Source: Oscheius sp. JU75
Lineage: Eukaryota; Nematoda; Chromadorea; Rhabditida; Rhabditidae
Direction of reading: 5' to 3'
Assembly: GCA_037178855.1 (NCBI GenBank)
Contig: JASJZC010000007.1
Span: 3,038,001-3,102,000 of the forward strand
Length of the DNA stretch: 64,000 bases
Shown: positions 55,590 to 64,000 of the stretch, piece by piece
Position numbering within the stretch: position 1 is the stretch's first letter
Layout: each line of letters opens with the position of its first letter
Made by a program: the position numbers and the translations under genes
Notes under the pieces: model-generated
Databases searched by the model: none
Told to the model about the DNA's origin: nothing
What the model saw: only the letters and a program-made list of their open reading frames with translations

Positions 55590-55980
55590 TGTTCAAGATG
55601 TAGAATCTGAAAAGTTATTTAATTGATCAGCTGGTAGGCACTTGAAAACAAATTTACTCTCTGGAGCCTGGATTGTGCTCCATATTAAATGGCCGCGACG
55701 CAGCCGCCACACGAGACCCCGTTGACCGGGTCAACCTAAGGAACGATTCAGATGGCCTCAATAACGCGCAAATAACCGATCGTATTAGCCAAATCTGTTC
55801 AATACACGTTAGTTCTGCTTAAATACCTGCTTTTAAACTGTTTATTAACAGGAACAAAATGCATTTGGTAACAGTTTGGTATTTTTATAATACAAGTAAG
55901 TAATCGTGCTGCAATGAGAATACTGCAAAAGACCCAGAGTGAAAGAGAACAGTTTGTTCAAAAAATGACGATAAACCGCT
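55590..55980. other. Gap between lustrin-type gene and HID-1
   Basis: 391 bp upstream of HID-1, downstream of the Cys-rich gene stop. GC-rich around 55690-55740, otherwise plain; no gene seen. Confidence 0.4.
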
Positions 55981-57539
55981 TCAGTTATCAATGAAACGAA
56001 GCTTGGCTATGTCCTGCCGTTGCTCGTTGGTGAATGCGTCCATATCTGAACCAAGCGGTGATTGACATCTGTCTCAATTGAACACACCTGGTCGATAAAA
56101 TCGGTCGTCATACGGCCATCCATTTCGTATTTGATGCATCAAGAACCTTTGAGCCATTGCCTTTTTCTCCTGTAAACAAAAGTATCGTGAAAGTGGAAAG
56201 TAGTGAGCACCTCTCCATTCAACAACTCTGATGCTTTTCCACGGCTCAAAGAATGTGAAGGGGCGAAATCTGTATCGATATTGTGAGTTCTGATGGCGTG
56301 GGCTCGTGCCTGAAATGTTTTGGGGTCAACTTCAATACTATTCCTGTACTCTCGGTGTCGTGGTTGGTTCCTCAGTTGTTGTGAAAACCACAAGAGGCTC
56401 TGCTGTTTCTGATTCTGTTATAGCTGGAACTGTTACTTCTTCCACAGAAAGTAGAGTAGGCAAAGGAGGTTGTGTACTTCTACTCGGAGAAACAGCTACA
56501 GCTATGGGTAGAGCATTCACTCGTGATTTATGACCAAGGTTTTCACCACTAGCCAAAATATTGGGTTTTCTTTCAACAGAGCCAGAAACTGGAAAAGAAG
56601 TCATAGATGTCAAGAAATCAACAAACCTAAAGGTACGTTGACAAGCTGTCTAGGTCGTGTTTTCAACGGTGAAGAAGTCGTCTGTTCAGGTATAGGATCG
56701 AGTTTGTTCAGAGCATATTCAAGCCTCTCGCAACAAATCGGACCACCAGCGCCACCGTGGCAGAACTGATTGAACTGAAAATGAAATTTCTCGTATAACA
56801 ACCTTCAGCCTACACCGGTACATCTCGTTTCGGATGTGCATTTTTTCGAGTTTCCATAATGATCCAGAATTCCAATTGTTCCTTCGGGGCAATCTGTATA
56901 GAAAAGAGTTGCAAGATGCAATTTCCTTACCGTGTTCTGATTCTGTTTCCGACTGAGCTGTCGTAGTTTTCATCTTCCTTCTTTTAAGTACCTTTCTCAC
57001 GGAAGAAACAGACATTATTTCCGCACTAGCTTGTACAGGTGGTGCTTTCTCACAGCAAATGAACGCCAGACCCACATCCGTACAGAACATTGTATCCTAT
57101 ACAAATGGTTACAGATCTCTAAAAGAATCAAACCTGAGGACACTGTCTGGTTCTAGGACTACACTTCAGCGGCAAACCGTGAGAGTCAAGTACTGTCAGA
57201 GACGCCTTTGGACATGAGGGCAAGTTATCGGGATTCGGTTCGTTGCTCGGACAACACATGTCTTAAACAAGCAATTGTTTCAGAAACCGATTTCTACCTA
57301 CAGTTCATGCCGGAAAAGTAGCAAGTGTGGGAAGGACCACATGCTGACGTCTCGGAGAAAGGCAGACATTGAAGTAGACTACCATCTTCGTTGATTAGAG
57401 CTTCCTGATTGTTGGGGCATGTTGGGTGTCTTGCTTAAATGACTCCATTCCAAGTTGTAGCGAGTTGCGGCTTTTCGAAGGACCAAAACCAACCTTGGGA
57501 AAGTGGCAAGATGAATAAAAAGAGAAGTGCGGTAATCAT
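55981..57539 (-). CDS. Secreted lustrin-type Cys-rich protein
   Basis: MITALLFLFILPLSQA (ATG at 57539) is a signal peptide; exon 1 ends in phase 1 and joins RHPTCPNNQEALINEDGSLL. Three similar Cys-rich repeats follow: one from CPNNQEA to YMCCPSN, one from CPKASLTVLDSHGLPLKC to FICCEKA, and one from CPEGTIGILDHYGNSKKC to PICCERL. The pattern C-P-x-G-x-x-x-C...CC matches the lustrin-type domain of nematode and mollusc extracellular proteins. A Ser/Thr/Pro-rich linker (TTEEPTTTPR) follows. The C-terminus is a conserved-looking short helix AMAQRFLMHQIRNGWPYDDR, then DMDAFTNEQRQDIAKLRFID, N and a stop at 55983-55981. It probably acts in extracellular matrix or secretions. It is divergent from the CX-module gene, with starts 314 bp apart. 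Confidence 0.78.
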
Positions 57540-57853
57540 CGACGACTCTTGTGAGTATCCGACTGGCCTAGATCTACTGCGCCGACTAACCCAATGTCCC
57601 CCTATCAGACCCAAGGACGCAACGTACTTTCTCTTCTCGAGGCATCGTTAAGTATTATCCATCAAAAATGACATCGGAATTTGCGTAATCCGCTGCCACC
57701 TTCTCCTTTATATTTGTATACGTTGATTCCACTCTTGGGTAGTAAATGGCTCAGTACGCTTTGAATGTCCACGGTGCTTCACATCGCGGTGTGACCAGAT
57801 ACCTGAGGGTCCCCTGGTCAGCCATCGATTTGTTTGCTCTATTCGGATGACAC
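57540..57853. promoter_or_regulatory. Shared divergent promoter of two Cys-rich secreted genes
   Basis: 314 bp between the start codons of the lustrin-type gene (minus) and the CX-module gene (plus). TTATATTTGTATACG around 57708-57722 could supply a TATA-like element, but its position is far from both starts, so this is weak. Shared regulation is an inference from the layout. Confidence 0.35.
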
Positions 57854-58550
57854 ATGCGGTGTCTTGCCTTTTTCATCTTTGCTTATACTGTTATTGCTTC
57901 TTTTCATGAAGAAGAACTCTATGGTCCACTAGGACCTCCAAGTACTCCTCGACCCAATCGGCCGCAACAAACCAGGTTTGTGAAGGAAAAAGCATAACTT
58001 ATTGGTTCAGATCTTTGTCGGGAACAATCGCGACCGACGGGAACTACGCCTACAATGATGAATTGTTCGAAATTATGACTCTCTGGCTCTTGAAAGGGTT
58101 TGCCATATTTAAAATCAAGCAGTACAACGATCGAGTCTATCTGGATCGAACAAGAAGAAGTTACTGGTACGGAGACAGATATTTCAGATTGGTGAGAGAA
58201 CAATCGGTTTTTGAATACTGCTTTAGGACAATTTGTACTATCTGGATACCCGAGACACATGTGCTTACCGAATGAACGAAACCCAAAGAAAGAACATTTA
58301 CTACGAGGACGATACACCGATTTTCGACATTTTCTATCAGTTAGAGGCTGTTAAAACTTCAATAAAGCCAGTGTTCAGATGTCAGCGCTACGTTGAATTC
58401 TGCTGCGGCTTGGATTGTTGCAAATATACCGACATGGGGAGAACAAGAGGGGAACGAAAACCTCCTCGTACCCCGTGGGACATATCACCAAACACCAATA
58501 TCATTATTCCTTTCATTGTCATCATCAGCACATATATATTCTTTGTATAA
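57854..58550 (+). CDS. CX-module secreted or membrane protein
   Basis: MRCLAFFIFAYTVIASFHEE (ATG at 57854) is a signal peptide, followed by a Pro-rich linker (GPLGPPSTPRPNRPQQTR). A second exon ends GDRYFRL; a 37-nt-scale intron starting GTGAGA joins it to DNLYYLDTRDTCAYRMNETQ. This is the nematode CX module: YW/YGDRY, then C-x-Y-R-M, NIYYEDDTPIFDIFYQL, C, and the closing FCCGLDCC. A C-terminal hydrophobic stretch (IIIPFIVIISTYIFFV) ends at the stop 58550 and may be a membrane anchor or GPI signal. CX modules are known as a domain of unknown function in worm extracellular proteins. The segment before the module (FEIMTLWLLKGFAIF) may contain a missed intron. Confidence 0.72.
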
Positions 58551-58640
58551 AAGTGATTTTTCTCTTCCTATCAATGCTATTTCCTTTTTCTGGACTCTGT
58601 TTACCGGCGTCCAGTGGGCGGGGCGGAGTCTGAAATTCAC

Positions 58641-58649
58641 TGAGTACGC
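58641..58649 (+). promoter_or_regulatory. Antioxidant-response-like element upstream of GCLM
   Basis: TGAGTACGC, 59-67 nt before the GCLM start codon, fits the core TGA(G/C)NNNGC that Nrf-type factors bind in vertebrate glutathione genes. Worm SKN-1 prefers a different site, so this is a suggestion only. A GGGCGGGGCGGAG stretch lies about 20 nt further upstream. Confidence 0.3.
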
Positions 58650-58707
58650 GCAATAGGAGCTGTTCTTTCAGTTCAATTTTGGTTCGCCATAGTTAAATTT
58701 CGTCAAA

Positions 58708-60357
58708 ATGTGTGACGGCCAGTTCGCGAATCAGCTGGGGAAGCTTCACAAGTTCCGTGTTCACACTGGAAACATCAACACTTACGTCGAACTGAAGCTG
58801 AAAAGATATAAGGTGTGTTAACTTTAATAAAATCCACATGCTTGTGTCATATTCCAAGTTTTATACATTCCAATGTTGAAAGTACTTATTACTTCAGGAT
58901 TCGGCTGAAGAACTATCGGCCTGTCTCGACATCCAACTCCAAGCTGACCCTCTAGGAAGTCAAGTGAAGTGGGCTCTGTAACGTTCTTTTTTTACCTTTA
59001 TGTTTCAGTGTTAGCGAAGACGGAACTTTTCTTCTTTGTGACAACGCCCATATCGATCACTACGAGAGAGGAGACTTGAAAATTACACTCAAGGTTTGTC
59101 AGCTTGAAAACTATTTCGCACTACATTCTAGGTTTTCTTATCCACATGGAATCCAGAAGAGCTGCGAGAAAGTGTGGACTGTCTGATGTCGGAACTAAAA
59201 ACCAAAAACATCGAGCTTCTAATCATCGCCACTCCTGAAGTGGAGTATATTGATGGAGAATCGGATAATGAAGAGCTCGCTCGATGGGTGAGATTGATCA
59301 AGGTACAGTTTTGACGATTCTTTTCCCATAATCTGCTTGTTTTGCATCTAAAAGTTCTTTTCTCAGCTGATGCGAGCAATCCTGGCTAGCATGACAATGA
59401 CGTCAGTTATGCTGACAAAAGAAACCGCATGCTTACATTGCATTTCAGCCATTGTGGGAGTTCCTGACGACGCTTGTGGATAATGGAAAAGTGGCATCTT
59501 TGGGAATTGCAGAGGGAACCGTGACACAGCTTCGAGCTCTCATAGATGAGTACGATGTTCGACCAACAGTTGATCATCTAAGACATGACGGATGCTGTGC
59601 GGTAAGAAAAAGTACCTGTTTCTCTCAACACAACTTTGTTTAGGTTCCAACTGAATTGAAGGACTTTGCGGACCAACACTCAATTTCTCTTCTGACCCAC
59701 AACGATCCTCACCCATTCCCGACAACCAACGTAAGAATTTCTTTTCTCGATTAGCTTGACATACGTATTGGTGCAATTCGTCTTTCATTTTTTGAATGGA
59801 GTTTACTAAATTGCCTGTGTGTAGAAGCAGTCCAACAAAGCAATAGTATACCAAAACAAAATTAGTCTGACGCATAGTCTCAAACAGCTCCAAAAGTATC
59901 GACTCTATTGAGTTCTGCATATCGAGAATGCGAGAGAATAGCGAGTTCAAAAAATAATTATATAAACTCTAAATTGAGCGCCTTGTACCGTGAATAGTTG
60001 TCCTAGTTCTCACTCAAGCCAGCACCATTTCGTTCAACAGCTGCAGGCCATGAGGAACACTTGAACGAGGTGTTCTTCTATACCTGCAGAGAAAATCGCA
60101 ATCCTAGACAGCTGCATTTAATGAGATCTTTGAAATATGGGTAAACTTTTTCAGGTGTTCCACGATTTCTGTAACATCGGAGACAGCAATAACGATACAC
60201 CCACGTGCGATCCGAGATTCAAAGCTACCTGGGCTGCAAGGTACCGACATACTGTTTGAATTGACTTACGTTGTGTTTCAGATACACCGTATGGGTACGA
60301 TGCCGATCCATCATGGCCTCGAAGGGCTACCTGGTCCAATTTGAAAGAAAAGAATAG
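58708..60357 (+). CDS. GCLM: Glutamate-cysteine ligase modifier subunit
   Basis: The ATG at 58708 (MCDGQFANQLGKLHKFRVHT) follows a non-spliced leader. The aldo-keto-reductase-like fold is seen in STWNPEELRESVDCLMSELK, IELLIIATPEVEYIDGE, PLWEFLTTLVDNGKVASLGI and LRALIDEYDVRPTVDHLRHD. The hallmark GCCAVPTELKDFADQHSISL is followed by LTHNDPHPFP. The C-terminus is TWAARYTVWVRCRSIMASKG, then YLVQFERKE-stop at 60357; AATAAA at 60490. Together these match the regulatory subunit that lowers the Km of glutamate-cysteine ligase in glutathione synthesis. A larger intron (about 59730-60154) lies before FHDFCNIGDSNND. The catalytic subunit is not in the window. Confidence 0.93.
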
Positions 60358-61505
60358 AGTACACTCAAAGTGACATCTCCTCGATGTGATATATGAATGA
60401 TAATGTGATTTCGGTTCCCTGAGCTTGTGAATCTTTAGAATACTTGAGTGCCATACATATTTTGACATAGTTTATAGATTCGCATAAAAAATAAATTCTT
60501 TGACCCTTGCTTCTTTCTGATCAAACAGATGTTCGGAATTAGACTGCAAGTTTCATTTCGTTGGGATTGCTCCTTCACGCGACAACAAAGGTTAGAAAGC
60601 GGTAAGCCCTAGAATCAATTATTAAGGCCTTCCGTAAAAGTCGTATAAACAAGCAGCAGCAGCTCTTCTTTTACCTAGAGCTTAGGTCGGTTTTAAACAA
60701 TGATTTAAACTTAGTGAGCCTTTATTTATGAAACTCGAATATGGATGCATTGAATGCTGAATAGCATTTATCTCCTAAAAATAGGCTTTAATTTGTTGAC
60801 AAAGACGCGTCTAGTTTGTAACTTAATCACAATTAATAATGAATGTTGCGTGATACCCTGCTCCATGTAAATTTGATCTCTAGTTCAGTATTGCTACCAC
60901 CCGAAGACTCCGACTAGCTAATTAGTTTTTTCCTCTAGTTATTACGCACAGTAAAAGCTAGACTATTCAACCAAGAGAAGGGCGAGAGGTCGTCCAGAGG
61001 TTAGGATAATAAGAAAAGAATGATTTATTGAAAGTAGTGCCGCCGCGGGACCACTTGAGCACCAGCCGCATGTTCCATTAGCAACGTGCTTGTTATGCTG
61101 TCGATGCTTTTGTGCATGCACACATTTCTCAGGAAGATTAATAAATGGGCGCGTCTCACGGCACGTACTTCTTACCAGAGATGCTTTAACACCTCTCCAA
61201 AGCAATTTTGTACCCTCTTTTCTTCCCTTTAAGAGGAGATCTTTGTAGCCGAAGACTCATGAATCACTTAACACAATTAACCCCCAGGGAAGCCGCCTCC
61301 AAGAAGCACTTTTGTGACAAAGAGCAAAGGCGCCGTGTCTTAAATCTTCCCAATCAACCTCGTCCAAATGTGTTTGGTTTGATTTCATTTGCGCCTAACA
61401 CAAACGTCATTATCCAACACCAATACCCCTTGGTTTTTCTTTGCAAAATGTCACTTCTTCTTTTTTTTGTCAAAAGTTAATTTCAGAAGAGCTTAAGATC
61501 GGGAA
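60358..61505. other. 1.1-kb intergenic region
   Basis: It holds the GCLM 3' UTR with its poly(A) signal (60490-60495). Frames at 60963-61205 (minus) and 61208-61480 (plus) have no recognisable domains. TTTCAG about 20 nt before the next start may be its leader acceptor. Confidence 0.4.
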
Positions 61506-62340
61506 ATGCCATGTTGCGGCTGTCTACCCGGATGTCGAGTAAACCCATTACTATTCATTTCTGGAGTGAGCTTTTGCTGTCTATTGTTCGGATTGTGTAT
61601 TGCTATTTATGACATCAATAACTACGGAAGTGGACTCTATTTGGTTAGTTTTTTCTCTTTCTCTGAACAGGGAGCTGTTTCAGGCACTTGTTTCAATTGT
61701 TACAGTCGTCGTTGCTTTAGCATTTTGTTTAGTTGGAACAGATGAACAGGTGAGTATTGCATTCTATTACGCGGCTGTTTCTGAAAGTTTAATTACTGCT
61801 GAGAACACTGTTTATGTTTCCGACTTCATTTTAGTGATACCGCTGACAAAAGTCAAAAAAGTGTTGGAATTATGTTTAGCCTAAAGATTCAGTTAGAATT
61901 AAGTGAGCATATAGTAACACTGCTTTCGTGTTTTTCGACAAAGTAAATTTTTGGCAAGAACTAAAGAAACGATTTCAATAACCATCGTATTCTCTCATCT
62001 ACAGTTACCTATAGGAAAGCAAAGCGTTGAGCATTCTTCAGGCCACCAAACACAAGGTACATAGTTTTGTTTTCAGACTGAACCTACAGTAGCTAAGAAA
62101 GTCTGGTCGACTACAAGACAAACAATAAGGAAGTTTAAAAAAGAGCCTACACGAGTTAATGCGTGTGAAATTCGCATAGTTAATATCGACTTAGAAGCAG
62201 AAGCGGGTAGACCTTCAACGTCAAGTGAAAACGCAGTTTCATTGCAGGTTTGCATGGATTTTAGCAGTAATCAAAGACATTTCCAGTTACACAGAATATC
62301 AGAAGCAAACGAGTCGGATGAAGACGAAGTGTCTGTATAA
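61506..62340 (+). CDS. Small two-helix membrane protein, unrecognised
   Basis: Model join(61506..61643,61684..61749,62077..62340), 155 residues. The N-terminus is Cys-rich and short (MPCCGCLPGC), suggesting acylation near the membrane. Helix 1 is FISGVSFCCLLFGLCIAIYD, and after a short loop NNYGSGLYL helix 2 is ALVSIVTVVVALAFCLVG. The 40-nt first intron uses the acceptor TTTCAG at 61683, which alone keeps the frame. The cytosolic-type tail TEPTVAKKVWSTTRQTIRKF leads to a Ser/Glu/Asp-rich end (EANESDEDEVSV). A possible 39-nt in-frame intron lies inside the last exon. The 327-nt second intron could hide another exon and helices. I know of no named family. Confidence 0.6.
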
Positions 62341-62694
62341 AAATGTTATGCACTATGTGCCCTTTCAAATGAATATATTATCAACGAACCTTTTCGCGAT
62401 CTAGGCCATGATCGTGTTAAAGCTACAATAAACGAGTCGTTGTAACCGGATGGATCAAGGATTAAAGCAGTAGGTACTAGCGTACATACCGGTTTGCCAG
62501 TATGTGTCTTGAGACCAATTTTTGTTGGAAGCGGAATAGCTATTGCTATGTCTCTAGTGTAGCGTTTCAATATCTTAAAAAATAGTAAAAAAGAAATAAT
62601 AAAACTCTGACTTAGGATACTCATCCAGAAGTGTATCGTACCTGAAGTTTCCATGTCTTGAAATGCTGCAGAGTTGTTAAGAACAGTATTCCCA
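62341..62694. other. Gap between two plus-strand genes
   Basis: 354 bp. A 102-codon minus-strand frame (62346-62654) fills most of it but shows no domain or splice support. I treat the region as 3' UTR plus promoter. Confidence 0.4.
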
Positions 62695-64000
62695 ATGGAG
62701 GAGTGGATATTCTTACCCTTGATATTAGGCTGCTCTCTACAAGTGCGCCAACGGGGATGTCACGCATGGGCAGCTCGAACTGGTGGATTCAGACCGTAGT
62801 GGGGATTACGAGCCACCTGCCGAGGCTTGTTCATTCCCACAGTGCCTGCCATGCACACTGGTTGTCTTTTACTTTGCATTCTTACTACTGGTTTGTGGTA
62901 TACTCTTTCTATTTCATGCATCTGTTTAAGTCAATGCTTGTCTACCTGGCCCTTTCGGCTTCGGATTGGCTCCAGGATATGGACGTTTGTCAGATTACAT
63001 TTATTATATTAAATTATGTTCTCAGCTGGTTTGTATGGTGGAGTTCCAGCCTACGGAGGAGTCTATCCTGGGCGAATGGGACCTTTTAGATCGGAAGGTC
63101 ACAGGCAAGGAGTAGCGCAGCAGGCAGCTTCTCAGCCTGTTCAGTTCCAAGCACAAATGGACGATGTCGAAATTTTTCTTGCATCAAAAACCTAAAGTTT
63201 AGGTCCAATCAGTCTCATCGCTGAACTGCCCCAATTTCAACGAAGTTAACCAGTGTAAGTGGGGAAACACGAATGATGAAGAGTTGGACTGGGTGTCAGT
63301 CAGTAGAGCTCCAGAGGCTGACCGCTGGTTCGGAGCTCTTGGAACACCAACTTATCCCGGTAATTAGACCATTTTTTTTCTCTCAAGATTGTTATAGACG
63401 AAACAGCTGGAGCATTAATTTCAACACAAAGACATGGCTGGGAAGGCGGTCGCCTTGTGTCTGACTTTTTACAATGCATCGGTCAAGGCTTAAGGCTAAC
63501 TGCGACTGTTTGGAAAACTAGAGATGGCAGTCCCATGGAGCAGCCAAAGCTACAGGTAGTGATTTTGTAACAGTCAGTTTAAATCTTTAAGGTCTGTACT
63601 CGGAATCACGGAGAAGAGAAACTTCCTCTGGTTAACTGCAATGATCTCGAGATCCGTAACGGAGTTCCTATCACGGCGGAAATACCTGCTGCTGGCGATC
63701 CTTTCACTCCGGCTCAAGTAGGTCTTCAGACAAAGGAACTTAACGTTTAGGTGGTTATCAATGGGTACAACTTCATGGCACTTGCCGGAGGTGCACTGTT
63801 CATTCAAGATATTGTCGTTGAAGGAAATAATGGCTGCTCAACAAGCAACTCAAATAACCCTGTTCTTATTTCTGATAGCCGACCTCCACCACCACCGGCT
63901 CGCGGAAGCTCGTCTGATCCCGTTGGACCCCTAAAGGTTACAATGTCTATTAATAGCTAAGTTTTTTAAGGCTGTTGACGGGTTGTCGGGACTGGAAGCA
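62695..64000 (+). CDS. MAM-like domain protein, partial (runs off window)
   Basis: Exons join(62695..62758,62793..62894,62931..62984,63026..63165,63203..63359,63398..63555,63592..63717,63751..63936,63971..>64000). Phases agree at every junction, though the first introns are very small (34, 36 and 41 nt). MEEWIFLPLILGCSLQ is a signal peptide. A hydrophobic stretch (LVVFYFAFLLLV) leads to a Gly/Pro/Tyr-rich segment (GPFGFGLAPGYGPGLYGG), then a Gln-rich linker. A MAM-type module follows: LNCPNFNEVNQCKWGN, DELDWVSVSRAP in style, LGTPTYP, GGRLVSDFLQCIGQGLRLTA, VCTRNHG, and near the end MALAGGALFIQDIVV. A Pro-rich tail (RPPPPPARGSSS) continues past the window. It is an extracellular recognition protein by layout; the exact family is not certain. 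Confidence 0.65.

Noticed and set aside
62346-62654. 102-codon minus-strand frame between two plus-strand genes
   Set aside because: No domain, signal peptide or splice sites, and it covers the expected 3' UTR and promoter of its neighbours.

Overview
The window reads as a gene-dense nematode chromosome segment, most likely from a clade I (Enoplea) worm close to the whipworm Trichuris. The reasons are: tiny spliceosomal introns (many I could place by hand are 34-43 nt), AATAAA poly(A) signals, 3' splice acceptors lying 0-2 nt upstream of several start codons (as expected for spliced-leader trans-splicing), and a gene set typical of worms (degenerin channel, CX-module protein, SYG-1, HID-1, VER-type receptor). 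The genus is an inference. No prokaryotic, viral or CRISPR content was seen.

Layout. 1-3.5 kb: a short inverted repeat, a secreted Ala/Pro-rich protein gene with a TATA box (minus), and a doubtful membrane-protein exon. 3.97-17.1 kb (minus): an ABCC/MRP transporter with a MITE-like element in one intron, a secreted NPEPL1-type M17 aminopeptidase, and a VEGFR/PDGFR-like (VER) receptor tyrosine kinase. 19.2-26.8 kb: a Ly6/three-finger GPI-type protein (plus) whose stop codon lies 21 bp from that of a convergent Slit gene (minus); the largest Slit intron noted holds a decayed coding-like insertion. 27-33.2 kb (minus): a degenerin (DEG/ENaC) channel, a four-EF-hand protein, and an L-type amino-acid transporter. 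35.4-39.2 kb (plus): an SLC5 sodium symporter followed by a GDE1-type glycerophosphodiesterase. 39.4-43.5 kb: an EGF-repeat membrane protein (minus) and a TBC1D12/14 Rab-GAP (plus). 43.5-47.3 kb: the largest gene-poor stretch, with an orphan ORF and a candidate 31-residue secreted peptide. 47.3-50.5 kb: a SYG-1/Kirre/Neph1 adhesion protein (plus). 50.9-55.6 kb (minus): a Rab GTPase with an altered switch II, and HID-1. 56-58.6 kb: a divergent pair of Cys-rich secreted proteins (lustrin-type, minus; CX module, plus). 58.7-64 kb (plus): glutamate-cysteine ligase modifier subunit, an unrecognised two-TM protein, and a MAM-like protein that runs off the window.

Themes. Several genes serve axon guidance and synapse placement (Slit, SYG-1, Ly6-like, degenerin) or vesicle traffic and dense-core granules (HID-1, Rab, TBC1D12/14). 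The rest are transporters, lipid and redox enzymes, and secreted Cys-rich proteins. Most genes are broken into many small exons, so spans below run from the start codon to the stop codon I could place, and exon joins are given where I worked them out. All joins come from GT-AG sites plus reading frame and family similarity recalled from general knowledge; no alignment was run.
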